Assembly: GCA_036732565.1 (NCBI GenBank)
Contig: DAINCF010000278.1
Span: 1-9,227 of the forward strand
Length of the DNA: 9,227 nucleotides
Direction of reading: 5' to 3'
Origin: JAIVJN01 sp036732565
GTDB taxonomy: Bacteria > Acidobacteriota > Vicinamibacteria > Vicinamibacterales > UBA2999
Shown: piece by piece, positions 5,552-9,227 of the stretch
How the letters are laid out: every line of letters begins with the position of its first letter
How positions within the stretch are numbered: position 1 is the first letter of the stretch
Program-made: the position numbers and the translations under genes
The notes under the pieces: model-generated
Seen by the model: the letters and a program-made list of their open reading frames with translations, nothing else
Told to the model about the DNA's origin: nothing
The model's database searches: none

Positions 5552-8203
5552 ATGCGGGCCGATCCTCACAAGCCCCTGCGCGACGATGTCCGGTTGATGG
5601 GTGAGCTGCTGGGGGACACCTTGCGCACGCACGAAGGAGAAGGTGTCTATCAAACCGTCGAGCGCGTGCGCGCGTTGGCCAAGCGGGCGCGCAGCGGACA
5701 CAACGGTCAGCTCGCCGAGCTTGCAGCGCTGCTGGCGGAGTTGCCGATCGACACGGCGTTTACCGTGGCGCGGGCCTTCGCGCACTTTCTGAACCTCGCC
5801 AATATCGCCGAACAGCATCACCGCATTCGCCGCCGCCGCGCCTACCTGCGCGACCGCGAGGCCCAGCCGCAGCGCGGGTCGTGCCAGGAGACGTTCTCGC
5901 GCTTGATCGGCGACGGCATTACCCCTGAGCGCCTGTGGGAAGCGGTGCGCACGCTGCGGATTCAACTCGTGTTGACCGCGCACCCGACCGAAGTGGTCCG
6001 CCGAACGCTGCTTTACAAGTACAACCGGATTGCCGACCTGCTCGACGCGCGCGATCGCTCCGATGGGACCCTGCCGGACGCTCAGGATCTGGTAGACGGC
6101 CTGCGTCGCGAGATCGTTGCAGCGTGGGGCACCAAGGAAGTCCGCGATCGCCCTCCCACGCCGATGGACGAAGTACGCAGTGGATTGATCGTGTTCGAGC
6201 AGAGCCTGTGGGATGCGGTGCCGCGCTACCTGCGCAGTGTCGACCGGGCGCTCCTCTCCACGACGGGTCGAGGGTTGCCGCTGGAGGCCGCGCCCATTCG
6301 ATTTGGGTCGTGGATCGGCGGCGATCGTGATGGCAATCCCACCGTCACACCACAGGTGACCCGAGACGCGTGTCTGCTGGCGCGGCGGATCGCCGCGAAG
6401 CTCTATGTCCAGGAGCTCGACGCGCTGTGGTCCGAGCTGTCGATGTACCGCGCGAACGCCGAGCTGCGCGAGCGCGTGGGCGACGTGGGTCAGCCCTACC
6501 GCGCGTTGCTCGGTCAGCTCCGCGGGCAGATGGAGCGCACGCGCCATTGGTTGGAGGCGTGTCTCGACGAGCATCGCGAGGTCGACCCGCCGCCCGATGC
6601 CCTGCTGGACCTCGAGCAGTTCGCGGAGCCTTTGCGTCTCTGCTATCGGTCGCTCGACGCGACCGGTAATCGCCTCATCGCCGAGGGACGCTTGACCGAT
6701 CTGCTCCGACGCACGGCGGTGTTCGGTTTGACGCTCGCCGAGCTCGACATCCGTCAGGAAGCCTGCCGGCACACGGCCGCGCTCGATGCCATCACGCGCG
6801 CGCTCGACCTCGGCTCGTACGCCGAATGGGACGAGGCACGCCGCACCGCGTTTCTCGTCGAGGAGCTGCAGAGCAAGCGTCCGTTGATTCCCGCCGATCT
6901 CGACTGCAGCACCGACGTCCACGACGTGCTCGAGACCTTCCGCACGCTCGCTCGCATTCATCCCGCGTCGCTGGGCGCTTATGTCATCACCATGACCACC
7001 CGCACGTCGGACGTGCTGGCGGTGGAGCTCCTGCAGAAAGAGGCCGGCATCGACCGACCGCTGCGAGTGGTGCCGCTGTTCGAGCTGTCGCGCGATCTCC
7101 AGCACGCCGGCGCCATCGTCGAGCGGCTGCTCGAGATTCCGTGCTACCGGGCGCGCATCGGCGATCGCCTCGAGGTGATGGTCGGCTACTCCGATTCGTC
7201 CAAGGACGTCGGCCGGCTCTCCGCCGGTTGGGAGCTGCACAAGGCGCAAGAGGCGATCGTGGCCGCGTGCCGCGCGCACGGCGTGGCGGTAACGTTGTTT
7301 CACGGTCGTGGCGGCAGCGTCGGCCGCGGCGGCGGGCCCACGTACCTGGCCATCCAATCGCAACCTGCCGGATCGATCGACGGCACACTGCGCGTCACCG
7401 AGCAAGGGGAGATGATCCAGGCGCTCTTCGGCCTCGGCGGCATCGCGCTCAGGACGATGGAGGTCTACACCAGCGGGACGTTGGACGCATGGCTTGCGCC
7501 AGCGGCGTCGCCACGACAGGAGTGGCGCGATTGCATGGAGCGCCTGGCCGCGGATGCGCGCACGACCTATCGCCGCATCGTGTTCGATCACCAGCCATTC
7601 CTCGACTACTTCGCCGCGTCCACGCCGGTAGGCGAGCTGGCCACCATCAACATCGGCAGTCGCCCGACGCGGCGATCCGCCGACGGTGGCGTGACGACGC
7701 TGCGCGCCATCCCGTGGCAGTTCGCGTGGACCCAGACGCGGATGATGCTGGGGTCGTGGCTGGGATTCGAGGACGCGCTGGGCCAGGCGCTCGATCGGGG
7801 TGAAGGGGAGCGGCTGCGCGAGATGTATCGGCATTGGCCACACTTCCGATCGGCGGTCGATTTGATCGAGATGGTGCTGGCCAAGGCCGACGCGCACATC
7901 GCCGCGCAGTACGATCGCCAGCTCGTGCCCGCGGACTTGCAGCCGCTTGGCGCGGACCTGCGCGCCCGGCTCGAGCGGGCGAGGACACATCTGCTCTACG
8001 TCACCAGCCAACGCGAGCTCCTCGAAGACAACGCCGTGCTGCGCCGCTCCATCGAAGTGCGCAACCCCTACGTCGACCCGATCAACCTGGTGCAGGTGGA
8101 GCTGCTGCGCCGCGTCCGTCAAGACCCGGAGGACCAGCGCGTCCACGAGGCGCTGCTGGTCACGGTCAACGGCATCGCGGCCGGCATGCGCAATACCGGA
8201 TGA
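5552..8203 (+). CDS. ppc: Phosphoenolpyruvate carboxylase
   Basis: An 883-residue cytoplasmic enzyme that adds bicarbonate to phosphoenolpyruvate to give oxaloacetate and phosphate, refilling the TCA cycle. Its length equals that of the E. coli enzyme. Signatures in order: LTAHPTE with catalytic His144, GSWIGGDRDGNP (about 253-264), GYSDSSKDVG with Lys551, FHGRGGSVGRGGGP with His584, Arg586 and Arg592, TEQGE, IGSRP with Arg704, LRAIPW with Arg718, and the C-terminus GIAAGMRNTG. Apart from the first His (offset six) and the C-terminus, these are shifted by five from the E. coli numbers I recall (546, 579, 581, 587, 699, 713). The residues binding the inhibitor aspartate in E. coli also appear present: Arg592, Lys778, Arg837 and Asn881, so feedback inhibition by aspartate or malate is likely. 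The start at 5552 aligns with the E. coli N-terminus (LR at 9-10), although the ribosome binding site is weak. It appears monocistronic. Confidence 0.98.
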   Translation: MRADPHKPLRDDVRLMGELLGDTLRTHEGEGVYQTVERVRALAKRARSGHNGQLAELAALLAELPIDTAFTVARAFAHFLNLANIAEQHHRIRRRRAYLRDREAQPQRGSCQETFSRLIGDGITPERLWEAVRTLRIQLVLTAHPTEVVRRTLLYKYNRIADLLDARDRSDGTLPDAQDLVDGLRREIVAAWGTKEVRDRPPTPMDEVRSGLIVFEQSLWDAVPRYLRSVDRALLSTTGRGLPLEAAPIRFGSWIGGDRDGNPTVTPQVTRDACLLARRIAAKLYVQELDALWSELSMYRANAELRERVGDVGQPYRALLGQLRGQMERTRHWLEACLDEHREVDPPPDALLDLEQFAEPLRLCYRSLDATGNRLIAEGRLTDLLRRTAVFGLTLAELDIRQEACRHTAALDAITRALDLGSYAEWDEARRTAFLVEELQSKRPLIPADLDCSTDVHDVLETFRTLARIHPASLGAYVITMTTRTSDVLAVELLQKEAGIDRPLRVVPLFELSRDLQHAGAIVERLLEIPCYRARIGDRLEVMVGYSDSSKDVGRLSAGWELHKAQEAIVAACRAHGVAVTLFHGRGGSVGRGGGPTYLAIQSQPAGSIDGTLRVTEQGEMIQALFGLGGIALRTMEVYTSGTLDAWLAPAASPRQEWRDCMERLAADARTTYRRIVFDHQPFLDYFAASTPVGELATINIGSRPTRRSADGGVTTLRAIPWQFAWTQTRMMLGSWLGFEDALGQALDRGEGERLREMYRHWPHFRSAVDLIEMVLAKADAHIAAQYDRQLVPADLQPLGADLRARLERARTHLLYVTSQRELLEDNAVLRRSIEVRNPYVDPINLVQVELLRRVRQDPEDQRVHEALLVTVNGIAAGMRNTG

Positions 8204-8250
8204 GACGCCCCCACGGCGCCACCATGACACGACGAACACAACGGATCGGG

Positions 8251-8343
8251 CCACCAAGACACCAAGAATTCCTTCCTGAAAGAACTTCGTGCCTTGGTGC
8301 GTTGGTGGCTCACTTTCTTAGTGCCCTTCGTGCCTTGGTGGCT
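8251..8343. repeat. 8-nt-phased intergenic repeat with long imperfect inverted repeat
   Basis: The 142-bp gap between the convergent stops at 8203 and 8346 contains no gene. CCACCAAGACACCAAG (8251-8266) pairs with CTTGGTGCGTTGGTGG (8293-8308) at 14 of 16 positions, with a 26-nt loop. The 15-mer CTTCGTGCCTTGGTG occurs twice (8285-8299 and 8326-8340). Much of the element can be read as consecutive 8-mers of the type CTTSGTGC or GTTGGTGG, or as S-CACSAAG units on the other strand. From memory, similar CCACCAAGGCACGAAG-type sequences occur between genes in many bacterial genomes, but I cannot check copy number here. There is no U-tract after the stem; it may still act as a bidirectional transcription end. 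Confidence 0.7.
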
Positions 8344-8345
8344 AT

Positions 8346-9227
8346 CTATCGTCCAAAGCCACGCGACAGCTTGACGAACACGGTCCTACGGATTCGCGTG
8401 AAGCCAGGCTCGGCGCCGTGCACCTCGAGGGGGTCGGCGTCGTGCTCGAGGATGTCGCCGTAGCCGACGAAGATCGCCGTGTTCGGGCGAGGCGTCCAAC
8501 TGTACAGGAGGCTGGCCGACAAGCGCCGCGACAGCGTGTTGTATTCGGCGATGAGGCGGCTCGCGTGATCGCGCGTGAACTGGAAGTTGGTCTTGTTGCG
8601 AACGATGGTCTGGCGGTACAGCCAGTCATCGGTCTGCCTGGCGCGCAGCCGACTGCGAAGCACGCGCCATTCGGAGATGAGCTGCGCGCTCGGGCGGAGC
8701 GTGACGATCGACGTGAGGTTCAGATAGCGTCCGACCTCGGCGCGCGCCGTGCTGAAGTTCACGCCTTCACCAAGCTGGAGCCGTACGTCGAAGGTCAGGC
8801 GCTTGAAGGTGTTCATGGTGACGGCGCCGTGGTAGAAGCGGTAGGCATACTCACGCCCGCCGAAGCTGTCGCGCCGGTTGGAGTAATAGGTGTAGATGGC
8901 GACGTCTCTCGCCAGCAGGATGTCCGCGCCAGGATCCGCGTAGCTTTCATCGAGAAGTCCCGCCGAGGTCCGCAGTCGCCGTGCCACGAGGAATGGCCGC
9001 GCGCGGACCCACCACGACGGCGACGCGGATTGAAACTCGTAGCCCGCATTGATCAGATTCGCGTGAAACCCTCGGCGTCTGACGTAGGTGAGCGTGGCCT
9101 CGTAGTCGCCGGAGATGCGCTGATCGTTGACAAACACGCGCCAGTGGCGGCCGGCGAAATCGTACCAGACATACGATGCATCTCCTGCAGGATGCATAGG
9201 GTGGACCGTGTCAGGAACGTCGCCCTC
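8346..9227 (-). CDS. DUF5916-like outer-membrane beta-barrel protein, C-terminal part only
   Basis: The minus-strand frame ending at the TAG at 8346-8348 is open to the right edge (about 293 residues). An internal ATG at 9197 exists, but the frame continues in-register past it (EGDVPDTVHP before the Met), so I read this as the C-terminal third of a longer protein rather than a gene starting there. The sequence alternates polar and hydrophobic residues in strand-length blocks with many aromatics (YVWYDF, WWVRARPFLVARRL, IYTYYSN, YAYRFYHG), as in a transmembrane barrel. The end, PRPNTAIFVGYGD then RRTVFVKLSRGFGR, resembles the C-terminus of DUF5916 proteins, which typically carry an N-terminal carbohydrate-binding-like domain and a C-terminal barrel, about 700-800 residues in all. 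The family's function is not established. The last residue is Arg rather than the Phe/Trp common in barrel proteins. Alternatively it could be another TonB-independent barrel family. Confidence 0.7.
   Translation of the reverse strand, partial: EGDVPDTVHPMHPAGDASYVWYDFAGRHWRVFVNDQRISGDYEATLTYVRRRGFHANLINAGYEFQSASPSWWVRARPFLVARRLRTSAGLLDESYADPGADILLARDVAIYTYYSNRRDSFGGREYAYRFYHGAVTMNTFKRLTFDVRLQLGEGVNFSTARAEVGRYLNLTSIVTLRPSAQLISEWRVLRSRLRARQTDDWLYRQTIVRNKTNFQFTRDHASRLIAEYNTLSRRLSASLLYSWTPRPNTAIFVGYGDILEHDADPLEVHGAEPGFTRIRRTVFVKLSRGFGR

Noticed and set aside
5519..8257. A 912-codon open frame on the minus strand across almost the whole ppc gene
   Set aside because: It is the antisense of a certain phosphoenolpyruvate carboxylase gene. 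Its translation is rich in Arg, His, Gln and Ala without recognisable motifs, as expected for a shadow frame in high-GC DNA.
8251..8343. A CRISPR-like array
   Set aside because: The repeats are short (8-16 bp), not separated by uniform unique spacers, and partly inverted; no cas gene is present.
8346..9197. A complete 283-residue gene starting at the ATG at 9197
   Set aside because: The frame stays open beyond this ATG to the window edge and the content is that of a barrel C-terminus without a signal peptide, so it is better read as the end of a longer gene.

Overview
The window is high-GC, gene-dense bacterial chromosome. A large secreted S9 peptidase, a DUF5916-like outer-membrane protein, very short intergenic gaps and small palindromic repeats together suggest an Acidobacteriota (Vicinamibacteria-like) or similar soil/metagenomic genome. 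That placement is an inference from gene content and style; no rRNA or other marker is present. I see no tRNA, rRNA, insertion sequence, CRISPR array or phage gene.

Layout, left to right. (1) Positions 1-1309, minus strand: a two-gene unit, a MoaD/ThiS-like small sulfur-carrier protein ending in Gly-Gly followed by a BNR/Asp-box beta-propeller ('exo-alpha-sialidase-like') protein. Stop and start overlap by one base (TGATG), and the propeller gene runs off the left edge. (2) Positions 1390-2448, plus strand: two tandem four-helix membrane proteins that are paralogues, aligning without gaps through their core. (3) Positions 2527-5457, minus strand: a secreted prolyl-oligopeptidase-family (S9) serine peptidase with a full catalytic triad, convergent with the membrane pair. 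The 84-bp junction is a large composite palindrome whose two ends are the two stop codons. (4) Positions 5552-8203, plus strand: phosphoenolpyruvate carboxylase, full length, divergent from the peptidase. (5) Positions 8204-8345: a non-coding gap filled by an 8-nt-phased repeat/inverted repeat. (6) Positions 8346-9227, minus strand: the C-terminal part of a DUF5916-like beta-barrel protein running off the right edge.

The genes do not form one pathway. Phosphoenolpyruvate carboxylase is anaplerotic central metabolism; the S9 peptidase and the barrel protein suggest an envelope/peptide-scavenging lifestyle. The part most worth attention is the MoaD-like/propeller pair: a ubiquitin-fold carrier translationally coupled to a propeller without a signal peptide, and without any molybdopterin, thiamine or E1-like partner in view. 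The tandem membrane paralogues lie divergently next to it and may or may not be functionally linked.
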